DNA of 64,000 bases from the NCBI RefSeq assembly GCF_000003855.2, contig NW_003101682.1, positions 1,305,148 to 1,369,147 on the forward strand. The letters are read 5' to 3'. Position 1 is the first letter of the stretch, and each line of letters starts with the position of its first letter. Shown piece after piece: positions 45,701 through 54,819 of this stretch. The notes beneath the pieces are model-generated. The model saw only the letters and a list, made by a program, of their open reading frames with translations. It was not told the origin of the DNA and made no database searches. A program made the position numbers and the translations under genes. This stretch comes from Blastomyces gilchristii SLH14081 (Eukaryota; Ascomycota; Eurotiomycetes; Onygenales; Ajellomycetaceae).

Positions 45701-48700
45701 GTTTCGTGATGATTGACCTGCTGGGTCCAAGGCACAAATTGCAGCGCCGGCTTTGAAAACCCCAAGTATGGCAATTATCATATTGATCGATTTGTCGAGG
45801 CAGATAGGGATAACATCCTCTGGGAGGATTGCTCTAGACCGAAGGAAGTTAGCTAATCGATTTGCTTGCTCATTCAGCTGCTTATACGATATATTATTTC
45901 GATTTTCGTCCACCAAGGCGGTTTTGTCTCCGAAGCGAGAGACGCTATGTTCAAACAGTGAATGTGCAAATTGGGAATGAGTGTGGAGGGGTTTTGGCGT
46001 GGGAGGTTGGGAGGTGGAAGGCAGCATTGAGCTTAATTTAAGATCGCCAACCAGCGCCTGCGCATCGAAGGAAAAGGCATTGAAAACTGCGCCTAGTCCG
46101 GAGAGAATATTTTGGGCAAATGACGAATCTAGAGTTGAAGATAAGGAAATATTGCTTAGGTCGGAGTCGCATGCCTCGAGTTTGATAAAGTCAGTAAAAC
46201 CCGGATGCTCTTCCGAAACGAACGTAAAGGTGTCATCTGCATCGGATGAAGGTGGCTTCACCAAGAAATTAACGGACGTGTCAAATAAGCCAGCCGGCTG
46301 GCCCGCAGCAAGCAAAATATTCCGCAGCCCAAAATGAGCATGCTCTGCGACCGATTGTATTTGGCGGTGGATTTCTTTCGCAACTTTGCCAATGGTTGAG
46401 GACTTGGAGATTTTAACACGTAAGGGAACTTGCACAACAGTCGGCCCTTCCATGAGCAGAATATCTGGAATCGGCACGTCTCGGCCAAATAGTGTAATGC
46501 CAAATATCACATCGGGTTTTCCAAGAATGAGAGAAAGAACTAATGCCCATGATGCATATAAGATCGAACCGACAGAGACTCCAATCGCTTTACTGGTTGA
46601 ATAAATCGGAGTTGTCAAGTTCACAGTGGTGACATTATTTGGGCCCGACGTGTGTCCTAGGCTCGAAGGTTCGGAGTCCCGAAGGTAATTGCGCCAGTAC
46701 TCTTGAGTTGAGATTCTGTCCTGTTGGGTAAGGTACTGCACAAACTGATTGTACTGCGGGCGACTAACTGGCGGGCGTGAACGGATCAAATTGGACAGAT
46801 CATCAAACACAAAGCGGTTGGACCAAAAATCAAAAAGAGCATGATGCATAGTAAAAATTAGCTCCCCAGTGGTGAGCACAGTGACTTTGAAAAAAGGCTC
46901 TTCCATAGTGATGGTGACTGGCCTTTTCTCCAGGTACTCGGCCAGTGTCATGTCTAGGTCTTGCCATGGTAAGGGACTTTTTTTGGGGACGGTTTGAATG
47001 TAAGTCCTTCCGTAAGGAGTAAATGTGCTCCGAAGAAAGGTATCGGTTTTCAGAAGGCATTTCAGAGCGGCCTTCACTTCACCAATACTGGTGTTTTTTA
47101 ACGTCACCACCCTGTCATAGACGTATTTCGCACCATCTAGCATAACATCGGCAATCAAAGGCTCTTGCGATGGGGTCGAAAGCCATGCATCCTCAATTTC
47201 GTTCGGGGCGATGTAGTCTTTAGGAAGAAGGGAAAACGCTTCTGGCCGTACTACCGGATTGTTTATTCTTTTGCAGGTGCTCGCCACCTCAAGTAGATTG
47301 TTTTGAAGCATGATATTGTGAACCTTTACATCAATAAGTTCCTTGCTAGCGCGTGACGCAGCGATTATGGCAGAAAGCGAAGAGCCGCCAAGATTCAAAA
47401 AGGATGCTTCCAAATTTATGCTCGTTTCAGGTATACACAAGACCTCTGCCCATATCCGCCTTAGCGAGCTCTCCATCGGAGTGAGATGGCACTGCTCTAT
47501 GCTCTGGTTCGCAGACGTAGAATTAACAAGCATTTTCTCTGGCGGAATCGCCTGTACAAGCCTGCAAAGCTGAGGAACATCAACTTTGCCGTTAACGTTC
47601 AGAGGTAGATGAGACTGCTTCCACCAATATGCAGGAACCATGTATGACGGCAGAAGATCTCGAAGAATTTTCTGTAAGTTGCGGACAAGAGTTGGCCATT
47701 CTGTTTCCCCTCTAGGCACTACGACTGCGACGAGTGACTTCTGGCTTCCCATTGTCGTAGATACAGTCCACGAATCATAAACGTCAGGATGTTGTTGGAT
47801 ATAGCAGTTTACCTCACCCGGCTCGACGCGTTGACCGTTGATCTTCACTTGAAAGTCTATGCGGCCTATCATTTCAATGCGGCCATCGGCATGGGTTACA
47901 ACCATATCGCCCGTCCGATAAAGGCGCCCGGGACCAAATGGATTTTTTATGAAAGACTCTCGTGTTCTCTCGGGTCGGTTAAGGTAGGATCGTGCAAGTT
48001 GTTGACCACCAAGACACAGTTCCCCTGGTTCAAGTATTGCAGCAAGTCGCACCGTTCCAGGGACAAGAACGTAGGAGCGGGTTGAATCGACAGGGCGACC
48101 AATGTTCTGAGGGTTCTGTTTCGGCTGCATGACATGACGCCAATTGATCTGTGTAACCTCGCTTAAACCGTACGCATTTAGAAGCTCGAGTTTGCCCATC
48201 CAAACCGGCAGGAGGGCAGGATTGATCAGCTCGCCAGCGACAGTCATTCGGCGTAGAGTGGGAACGCGTGTTTGGTCAATGAGAGCCGCCGTTGATGGTG
48301 TGACATCTATGACATTCACGCGCATAGAATTGATCATATCGGTGATTCGAACAGTCAAGTTTTCTTTCCTGGCTAGGCATAAGCAGCCTCCTTGCTTTAA
48401 TGTAGAGAAAATCGAACGCTGCGCGGCTGAGAAGATGGGATTATGGAAAAGAAGTTGGCGAAGGTTCGGAAGAGTTGGGAAGGCCATCAGGCCCGTGTAT
48501 GCTGATTTGTGCTCTAACAAAACACCCTTTGGCTTTCCTGTCGAACCCGAGGTGTATATGACATAACAAATGTCAGTTGTATCTTGCGGTACCTCTATAT
48601 TTGAGAGAGCGAAGCCGGGGGCACGTTCTATCAGGTTTTCGATCAGAACAGGATTTGCGAAGTTGACGGCTAAACTCTGATCTGAAATAACAAATGGTGC

Positions 48701-50224
48701 TTGAACATCATTGACGATAAACGAATTTCTCTCGGGGGGACTTTCAGGGTCCAGAATAACGTATGCGGCACCTGTTTTTAATATTGCCAAGATGGAAACG
48801 ATCAATTCAGGTGAGCGGTCCATGCACACAGGCACGTAGTCACCTCGGCCACAAGTAAGCTGGCGAGCAACTTGATTAGATAGTCCATTGAGGCCTTCGT
48901 ACGTAAAGGCCGTTTGACCTTCGAAGTTTAGACATTCATGTTGCGGATTCAGCTCAGCTTGGTACTCAAAGAGTCCATGAATAAGGCCGGCGACGGGGAA
49001 CGTAACGGGCTTACTGCACTGTAGCAGAAATTCCTTTTCCTCTTTGGGTAAAATGTCCATATCCGACACAAGCGCGTTTGGATATTGCACAGCTTCATTT
49101 ACTAAAGATATGAAATGGCCGAGAATGACTTGTAGATCTTTGTCGCCAGATCCTTCAGAATAGTAGTGCATATTAACCAAATGGCGCCCAAGATCGATAT
49201 TTATTGTTAAAGGAAAGAGAATATCATCATCTCCTTCCTCAAGAATATCAAGCGCGTCGGATACAATCAAACGCACTTGCACATCCAGAGGGTAAATTTG
49301 GTGCTGAATTTTGCTGTATCCTATAAAGGCATTCCTTGAGGACTGCTGGTCAATCTTGGAAACTTTGCGAATCCAACTCAGTAGCGATAGATGATTTTCA
49401 ATCACCACCTTTAGAGGGAAGCATAATTCCGCATGCCCAACAATGGTATCGTAGCCGGGCACACTGGTGTCTCGACCAGTGACAGCAAAGACAGACGTGC
49501 CATCAGTAGCCGCGGTGTGGCGATATTGAACCAGCGACCATATTGCGTGGATAAAATCTCGCATTGATACGGCATGGGCGTTCAAAAATTCGTGGATGGA
49601 CTTCACCAAAGTCTCGTGTAGGTTGGATGTGAGGGTGTTTCTCATGCCGGAGGTTTTAGTTGGGAAACCATATGAGAGCGAGGTAACAGTTCCATTCATT
49701 AGATTGCGCCAATAGGATAGCGCACTCTGACTATCCCGTTCCGTTATGTGCCTCATGTAATATTTGAAATGACCGTGAGGTTCGCAGGATAGACCGTGAT
49801 AAAAAAGATCAAAGTCTCGAGAAATAAGCGCAAGGGATCTACGGTCAACCAACACCTGGAAGATACGGAGACGGAGGGTTACACCCGTTTCGCTGAGAGC
49901 CACAGTGAGCTCGGCAGTTTTCATCGAAGCAGTTTTTAATGCCCCATGGTCTGAGATACCCTGGATGCGAATAGGAGTAGCCCTCCTTAGAACAACGAGG
50001 CGGGGCTCTTGATCAGCTCCGTCGTATTTGATCGACGTCCGGAGGACAGGATTATGACTAGCCACAGCCTGCCAGGTGTATACAAGCCGATCGATGCTTG
50101 GGCAAAGCTGGCGTGTATCCCACCGCAGAGTATATGTTGGCAAATTTCCATGGGGCGATCGAGAAAGGCATTTGCGCTGCTGCTCGGTACATTCGCTTTC
50201 CTCCTGGAGCTCAGAAATGGCCAT
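42719..50224 (-). CDS. Dimodular nonribosomal peptide synthetase (C*-A-T-C-A-T-CT)
   Basis: Uninterrupted frame, 2501 aa. Order with rough residues: C* (8-400), A1 (405-900, YTSGSTGKPKG, YRTGDMV), T1 (915-985, NLGGSSLSA), C2 (1010-1420, MHHALFDFWS), A2 (1430-1930, FTSGSTGDPKG, NSYGPTEGT, YRTGDVA), T2 (1945-2010, SLGGDSITA), CT (2040-2460, KMDHAMYDG). Both T domains keep the phosphopantetheine Ser. The first C has FQVLVDRRS where HHxxxDG is expected, so it is probably inactive. C2 and CT keep the second, catalytic His. No thioesterase or reductase is present, so release by CT (diketopiperazine or similar) is likely. In A2 the alpha-amine Asp is present (FDGSYSD); in A1 the same place reads FSAAQR, hinting at a substrate without a normal alpha-amine. 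Intergenic DNA of 2 kb separates it from the divergent reductase gene. Product unknown. Confidence 0.93.
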   Translation of the reverse strand: MAISELQEESECTEQQRKCLSRSPHGNLPTYTLRWDTRQLCPSIDRLVYTWQAVASHNPVLRTSIKYDGADQEPRLVVLRRATPIRIQGISDHGALKTASMKTAELTVALSETGVTLRLRIFQVLVDRRSLALISRDFDLFYHGLSCEPHGHFKYYMRHITERDSQSALSYWRNLMNGTVTSLSYGFPTKTSGMRNTLTSNLHETLVKSIHEFLNAHAVSMRDFIHAIWSLVQYRHTAATDGTSVFAVTGRDTSVPGYDTIVGHAELCFPLKVVIENHLSLLSWIRKVSKIDQQSSRNAFIGYSKIQHQIYPLDVQVRLIVSDALDILEEGDDDILFPLTINIDLGRHLVNMHYYSEGSGDKDLQVILGHFISLVNEAVQYPNALVSDMDILPKEEKEFLLQCSKPVTFPVAGLIHGLFEYQAELNPQHECLNFEGQTAFTYEGLNGLSNQVARQLTCGRGDYVPVCMDRSPELIVSILAILKTGAAYVILDPESPPERNSFIVNDVQAPFVISDQSLAVNFANPVLIENLIERAPGFALSNIEVPQDTTDICYVIYTSGSTGKPKGVLLEHKSAYTGLMAFPTLPNLRQLLFHNPIFSAAQRSIFSTLKQGGCLCLARKENLTVRITDMINSMRVNVIDVTPSTAALIDQTRVPTLRRMTVAGELINPALLPVWMGKLELLNAYGLSEVTQINWRHVMQPKQNPQNIGRPVDSTRSYVLVPGTVRLAAILEPGELCLGGQQLARSYLNRPERTRESFIKNPFGPGRLYRTGDMVVTHADGRIEMIGRIDFQVKINGQRVEPGEVNCYIQQHPDVYDSWTVSTTMGSQKSLVAVVVPRGETEWPTLVRNLQKILRDLLPSYMVPAYWWKQSHLPLNVNGKVDVPQLCRLVQAIPPEKMLVNSTSANQSIEQCHLTPMESSLRRIWAEVLCIPETSINLEASFLNLGGSSLSAIIAASRASKELIDVKVHNIMLQNNLLEVASTCKRINNPVVRPEAFSLLPKDYIAPNEIEDAWLSTPSQEPLIADVMLDGAKYVYDRVVTLKNTSIGEVKAALKCLLKTDTFLRSTFTPYGRTYIQTVPKKSPLPWQDLDMTLAEYLEKRPVTITMEEPFFKVTVLTTGELIFTMHHALFDFWSNRFVFDDLSNLIRSRPPVSRPQYNQFVQYLTQQDRISTQEYWRNYLRDSEPSSLGHTSGPNNVTTVNLTTPIYSTSKAIGVSVGSILYASWALVLSLILGKPDVIFGITLFGRDVPIPDILLMEGPTVVQVPLRVKISKSSTIGKVAKEIHRQIQSVAEHAHFGLRNILLAAGQPAGLFDTSVNFLVKPPSSDADDTFTFVSEEHPGFTDFIKLEACDSDLSNISLSSTLDSSFAQNILSGLGAVFNAFSFDAQALVGDLKLSSMLPSTSQPPTPKPLHTHSQFAHSLFEHSVSRFGDKTALVDENRNNISYKQLNEQANRLANFLRSRAILPEDVIPICLDKSINMIIAILGVFKAGAAICALDPAGQSSRNQFILKKVKAKLIVTDLASSYSLENFGYEYLLLDQLDLSQFSCENFVVTTLCPENLAYVIFTSGSTGDPKGVLVTHDNVFHATKGIMEATKTDDSWRSLWALNYIFDGSYSDLFTVLSAGGTLCLVSQARVFSNLAGFINNFDVTHISLTPTIVKKLLIPSDVPSLKALIVGGEPLVPEILNDWAARIPVYNSYGPTEGTITATTALIEPNSKINNIGTALSTTIVSILEFDSETPVALGEVGEFCLGGPQVARGYLDGSDVDNTAFSVGNDGSRIYRTGDVARQLPSGQIELFGRRDNQVKVNGYRIELGEIENAILRTGMLKTCVVLAAKIHGKTQLAAVCQLLSEAPGDIGRYTTPLLPPSEAYPFQELQTKMGTLARYMIPAVWLPVTYLPLLPSGKTNRKEILKLVESMEDSLVASYQDVQFAAVKGASDLSAPESAEERLLRNAWASIFKCDLDSFGTTSSFYSLGGDSITAINLVSECRKLGYELAVADVLSFPSIKEQARVMRPLPATNCSLPAFPHAYEIEDDIYDTLHQSGVDQNDIEAIYPCVPGQVEFLTQGHTDDQFWQLQTVRRVPSDFDVERWLDLVRKLTEKNAILRAMFVKSVKKEELPKWVQVILKEAILDLETICYDTPEDRERMINTLWDGRFKVGKPFIQYRILRSTMDGTLDLYIKMDHAMYDGTLLRIFDDQFIAMVKNEEVPKPTEFTELIRYCSTSDTEKMLKFWVDLLDGNRFDYSSQSLKPKVGGMLFRAFGIEVNDFAHSSGITVPIVFQTAWGILLSFLSSSFDVTYDNLLTGRNVNLDNPQLINGNCANFLPFRTRFQQGKTLRTLLHDTQMLFWETTENGMVGLADIYKALGVDRSKCGAKTIFCFQPFDPPPKTLDAHMRWIVMGVSQNRMFFNYSLMCEVFKSPTGYKTKFQYDPRFMDESATEKAADTFVSIFNFILGCTETTTVGNLYNKLNKDFGGGPSRLLEKKELILDRQRFVEVE

Positions 50225-52211
50225 CTTGAGATGCGCTGGTCGTGATCCTCTTCTGTATGGCGGCGGCTTCTGGAAGGTGAAAAGGAACGGTAAGCAAAAA
50301 TAGTAGGAAGGTTCTTAATATTTGTATAACGGATAAATTGAAAGGACCCGTTGGGTGTACTTGATATTTGATTCTTTATAAAAAAAGACGCTTCCACTTC
50401 AAGTGCACATCGACCGATGCATATTTATACTGCGCCGAACTACGATTGGGAATATCAACGCGAGGAGCGGATCATGTTGTTGCGCCGAATCTGCCTGTTT
50501 CCGTACTTGTCGTATTCATTTTACCATCTCCAGCAGCGATTCAACTAGGCTGGCGCCCTGAAGAACGAGCTGCTCAAGCTGAGTCGCCATCTGGATCTAT
50601 GATTATGCAGTAGTCCAAAAGTCAATGAAGGAAGTAGAAACCAAACGCCATCATTTTGAAACAACCCACAGGGCTCCTGGCCCCCGAAGCCTGGCAGAGG
50701 CGTCATCAGCCCTGGCAGCTGGTGAAATTCGAATGAGACTATTTGACCCACGCACAATCCTTCCACGTGTTAATTGAAACCTAGCAAATCAATATATAGA
50801 TGTATTTCTATATATATACATATGTGTATCTCTGTGTGCGAGTCGAAAACACCCCTAGCCTGTCGTGCTATTTCGTATCACCCGATATTAGCCACGAGGA
50901 TACCATGCTCAAAGTTCGGGTGTTTCAAGTAGTGGCTATTCGAATCGAGAGCCTACCAGGATAAAAGGAACATTGTGAATGCCCAGTGGAGACTAACTTT
51001 TTCGTCAAGCTGCGGTGCGTGTAATCCAAGCGCACCGCAGCATGAAGAAGCCTTGGCTGATCAAGCTATATTCAGCGAGGACTGTTCATAAGTTAGTTTG
51101 GAGTGCCACGTTTTGGAGATTGTGTGTCACTTTCAGGGTTGGTAACAGCACACATGGCATTAAATTTAGCTATACGTCCTACGTTAGAACTATAAATAAG
51201 CGGATTATACAAGTAAATATCGTACGGCGTGCTGATTGAAAAAATAAGCTTGAAAAATGCGCTTGCGCTCGGCTGGAGCACGGTATTATGGGACACTCAC
51301 AATGAAATTAACTCTCCGAGTAAAAAGGACAAGGGATCCCTAGGAAAGCAGTTCGTATAAACGACGGGACCCCATGCCGCCTGGTAATAATCTACGCTTG
51401 TGGCCAGCAAAAGGAAGTTTGCCCAGGGGAGATGAAATATATGAGAACAACCTTGGAAGAGGTTCAGGACCACGTGAGGGTAGAATCCGGGTAACTAACT
51501 ATAGGCGGTTAGTTAGTTAACTAATGTCAACTGGTTAGTCAGCCTTAGAGATGCATCCAATCCTTGGTTTAAACATAAACATGATGGCCCTGATGAAATC
51601 CCCCGATGAAAAAAACTGCGGATGCAGTGACGCACATAACCCAAAATTACCACGGAGGTTAAGTAAAGCCTAGTTTCAGTTATTTCGTATACTTCGTATT
51701 GTGCATAGGATCCATCCACATGGGCATGTTGCCAGCTGACAAAATTCTAAACAGCCCCTGGGGTTCCGAGGGGCATGCTTACCGCCCTGTCAATCGGATA
51801 TCGTTTGCCTGAGCAACAATAAGAAGGGTTGTCTCAGTGTTAGCTAGCCCAGTGAATCCCTCCTGCTGACTGTACAACTCCAGTTTCTCTCTTGTGGGAA
51901 AGCCTCACTTGCCATTGATGCCTCGTGGTCCGCTGTTATCCCTCCACTTTTATAGACCAACAGGCCCTGCCTCACAAGCTGGGGTGAAATCTTCCAATTC
52001 AACATTATCAGTTCCTTCGCTACGCATATAAGACTCTATTTTCCTAACTTGGCTAAACCTAGAACCTCATTGAGAAGAATTACATTCGCCTGACTGCTTC
52101 CTCTTTACTTTGTCTAATTTCTTTAATACTTCGCGTGTCATCATAATACACTGCCATAAACAATTTGGTCTAACTATCGATCACCGTGCTATTACTATCA
52201 ATTCTACAGCT
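50225..52211. promoter_or_regulatory. Divergent promoter region of the NRPS cluster
   Basis: 2.0 kb between the head-to-head NRPS and reductase-fusion genes. A dense set of short repeats lies at 51491-51540 (GGTAACTAAC, GGTTAGTTAGTTAACTAA, CTGGTTAG), including the palindrome TTAGTTAACTAA. No gene or transcription factor is seen. The region probably controls both genes (inference). Confidence 0.5.
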
Positions 52212-53846
52212 ATGCCTTTGGCCTTGACATTCGCAAAGCCCAGCCCGCAGGCAGCAGAGGTCCTCTTGCTGGAGGAGTATTCGAAACCGGAACCAAAGCA
52301 CGATGAAGTTCTGATCGAATTCCTTGCTGCCCCAGTCAACCATCTGGACCTTCTAGTTGTCGCAGGCAAATATCCTATAAAGCCAAAATCCCAGCTCAAT
52401 GGGAACAATGTAGGTGGCTTTGACGGTGTAGGCCGCATTTTGTCGTGTGGCAAAAGCGTCGACAAATTTACCCCGGGTGATCTTGTCATCCCAAAAAAGC
52501 CGGGTCTAGGGACATGGCGTACACATGCAACATTGAGCGCGGACGATTTGATCGCGATCCCCACTATTCCGGACGTTACGTTTGCGGCGATTCTCAAAAC
52601 ATGCGTGCTTCCCGCTTATTTTTTACTCGAAGACATGAAGCAGCTGAAGCCAGGCGACTGGATTATCCAAAACGCAGGCTTGGGTGCCATTTCGCAGATG
52701 GTGACTCAGTTTGCGCATTTACGCGGGGTGAAGGTGATCTCCATCATTCGCGATCGTTCGCCGGCGACAGACTGGAATACGGAGGCTGATATTGTTCTCA
52801 GCGAATCGGAATTACCAAACGCAGAAATTCTTATGGGAAAACATATAGTTCTCGGTCTAGACTCCGTGTTCGGACGGTCGGGAGAAAAGATCGCCAGCTG
52901 CCTCTCAGCCCACGGAACTTTCGTAAATTATGGCCAGCTGAGTGGTGGGGGCCCAACAGCCTCCTTCAATGTTACACATCGGCAGGTTTTCTGGGATCGT
53001 TTGACATTTCGGTGCTTTCGAGTCACCGAACAAACCGCTCTGCGCACTGATTCCGAAATCAAAGACCTCTATGCCTGGTTTACCGAACTCTTTGGAGATG
53101 GCAGATTGAAACTCCCCAAACTGAACGTTGTCAGCTGGTCCGGCGAGCGGGAGAATGTTGCCGCTAACATTAGGGCGGCGATAGCGAGGCAGCAGAGTTC
53201 CATTTTGGGAACACAGAAAACAGTCTTCCTGTACACATCTGCTACGAAGGCGCCCCAATGCATGATCCCATACGTCAATATAGAAACAGCCTCTGAAGGT
53301 ATTGCTGCTGCCTTGAAAAAGATGCCCATGAAAAGACATATCTTTTATCTTCTAGCGCATTCTCCAGGCCTTTTCCCTCCGATAATGGGGGTCTACTCAG
53401 CGTTCTTCCAGAAAGCTACCCGGACCTTGCCGCTGTTGGATTGGCAGCTCATAGTTCTGCGAATTGCGTCTACTCTAAAATGCCAATACGAATGGGATGT
53501 CAACGCACCCGTTGCCAAAGTTTACGGAATGAGCGAGGAAGCCATGAGTGCAGTAAGGGCGTGCAGAAATATTACTCTGCAGGGAGGCAACGTGAACCAC
53601 TCAAACTTTTTCTCAAAGAGACAGCTATTGATACTAAAATTCGTTGACGAGCAGCTGAAGACTTACACCAATGAGGAGGGTACGATGGCTCAGCTACTTG
53701 GCGTTCTGAGCTATGCGGAGTTGGTTGAGGCTGTTTTCGTGGTTGGATTCTATGTTATGATCGCAAGGCTGATCAAGGCTGTGGGGATTGATCCGGATGC
53801 GGAGATTCCTGGATTGGAGGATATGATCAGGGCTGGAGTAAACTAA
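52212..53846 (+). CDS. Fusion: MDR enoyl-reductase-like + CMD/AhpD-like domains
   Basis: Single exon, 544 aa from the ATG at 52212 (MPLALTFAKP); an in-frame upstream extension to 52110 has no good start context. Residues 1-345 are a zinc-independent medium-chain reductase of the ETR1/MECR type: APVNHLDLLVVAGKYPIKP carries the family Tyr, then GFDGVGRI, and the nucleotide-binding segment WIIQNAGLGAISQMV with IIRDR. Residues about 350-544 match carboxymuconolactone decarboxylase/AhpD-like proteins: LAHSPGLFPPIMGV, LLDWQLIVLRIAS, KCQYEWDVNAPVAKVYGMSEE, SKRQLLILKFVDEQL and LVEAVFVVGFYVMIARL. Only one Cys stands where AhpD has CxxC, so peroxidase chemistry is unlikely. Both parts are full length in one frame. 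Position next to the NRPS suggests tailoring of the NRPS product: a reduction plus a CMD-type step (inference). Confidence 0.88.
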   Translation: MPLALTFAKPSPQAAEVLLLEEYSKPEPKHDEVLIEFLAAPVNHLDLLVVAGKYPIKPKSQLNGNNVGGFDGVGRILSCGKSVDKFTPGDLVIPKKPGLGTWRTHATLSADDLIAIPTIPDVTFAAILKTCVLPAYFLLEDMKQLKPGDWIIQNAGLGAISQMVTQFAHLRGVKVISIIRDRSPATDWNTEADIVLSESELPNAEILMGKHIVLGLDSVFGRSGEKIASCLSAHGTFVNYGQLSGGGPTASFNVTHRQVFWDRLTFRCFRVTEQTALRTDSEIKDLYAWFTELFGDGRLKLPKLNVVSWSGERENVAANIRAAIARQQSSILGTQKTVFLYTSATKAPQCMIPYVNIETASEGIAAALKKMPMKRHIFYLLAHSPGLFPPIMGVYSAFFQKATRTLPLLDWQLIVLRIASTLKCQYEWDVNAPVAKVYGMSEEAMSAVRACRNITLQGGNVNHSNFFSKRQLLILKFVDEQLKTYTNEEGTMAQLLGVLSYAELVEAVFVVGFYVMIARLIKAVGIDPDAEIPGLEDMIRAGVN

Positions 53847-54819
53847 ATTGTTGTCATACATGGTGATCAGAGCTATAAATATAGAAAACAAGTTTTCAGG
53901 TTCAATGTGCTACAAACTCCGTATAACTTCCCTAGGTGAACCCTAATATCGCCCCCAGCTGAACAAGAGGGTTAGTTAATAGCAACATGCTATACTCTTC
54001 GGGTGAACTTAAATTTAACGAATAATGTAGACTTCGTATCGAATTTCCCTATTGCATGTAGTGTAAGCAATGCCTCCTTGTGAAATGTAGAACAATATCA
54101 AGACTGTCAAGCTGGTCAGCATTTCCATTTATTTTTTCAACTGAACTGCATGCACCTGTATCAATACGGAGTAGTTTGAGGGACAAAATAAGGGCGATCA
54201 TTCCGGCGTGAAGTTGAAATAAACCTGACGCTAAAAACAATGCCAAGAACCCGCTACCACACCCCGTTCTCAAGCGGACCGACAGCGTGAACCTAATTTT
54301 GACCTCGGGTATATTGCCAGGAGACTTTGCTACGTAGTACATACAACTCCAACAATACAACCGTGGCTTGTTTGGTAAGGAGTGAAACCAATCCATAATA
54401 CGATATCTGAAGAGCACGACTTCATTTTGTACCACCCAAGGAGTAGCCAATGGCTACTGGGCGGACCAACGACATCATGAAAATACCCTAATCTGGAAAA
54501 ATACGAGATGGCAGTTTATCTGAGACTTTTGCGATGAATCACCACGAAACTTCTAAAATATCCAATGACAAAGGGGTTTATACGAGTGGATTATAAATTT
54601 CAATGATTTTTGTGGCGTTTCCAATGCAATGGCCTGCCAAAATCAAATATCTCTCTGGGCTGTTGAACTTCAGATTAATTCTCCTGGAGGGCTCAAAGGT
54701 TGACATTATTTTGAGAGTAAAAGACTCCGAAGGCAAACAACAACACCATTTGACATTAGAAGCTTAATTCATGATTGCTTGTCTGCTACCAGCTCTACCG
54801 GCGACTGGAAATATCCAAC
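53847..54819. other. Intergenic region, P450 promoter
   Basis: 973 bp. TACGGAGTA occurs at 54165-54173. AT-rich toward the P450. No gene is seen; the frame at 54049-54450 (minus) is unrecognised. Confidence 0.45.

Noticed and set aside
50225..52211. Searched for a pathway transcription factor (Zn2Cys6 or similar)
   Set aside because: No Cys6 or other DNA-binding domain could be read in the cluster's intergenic regions; a regulator may lie outside the window.
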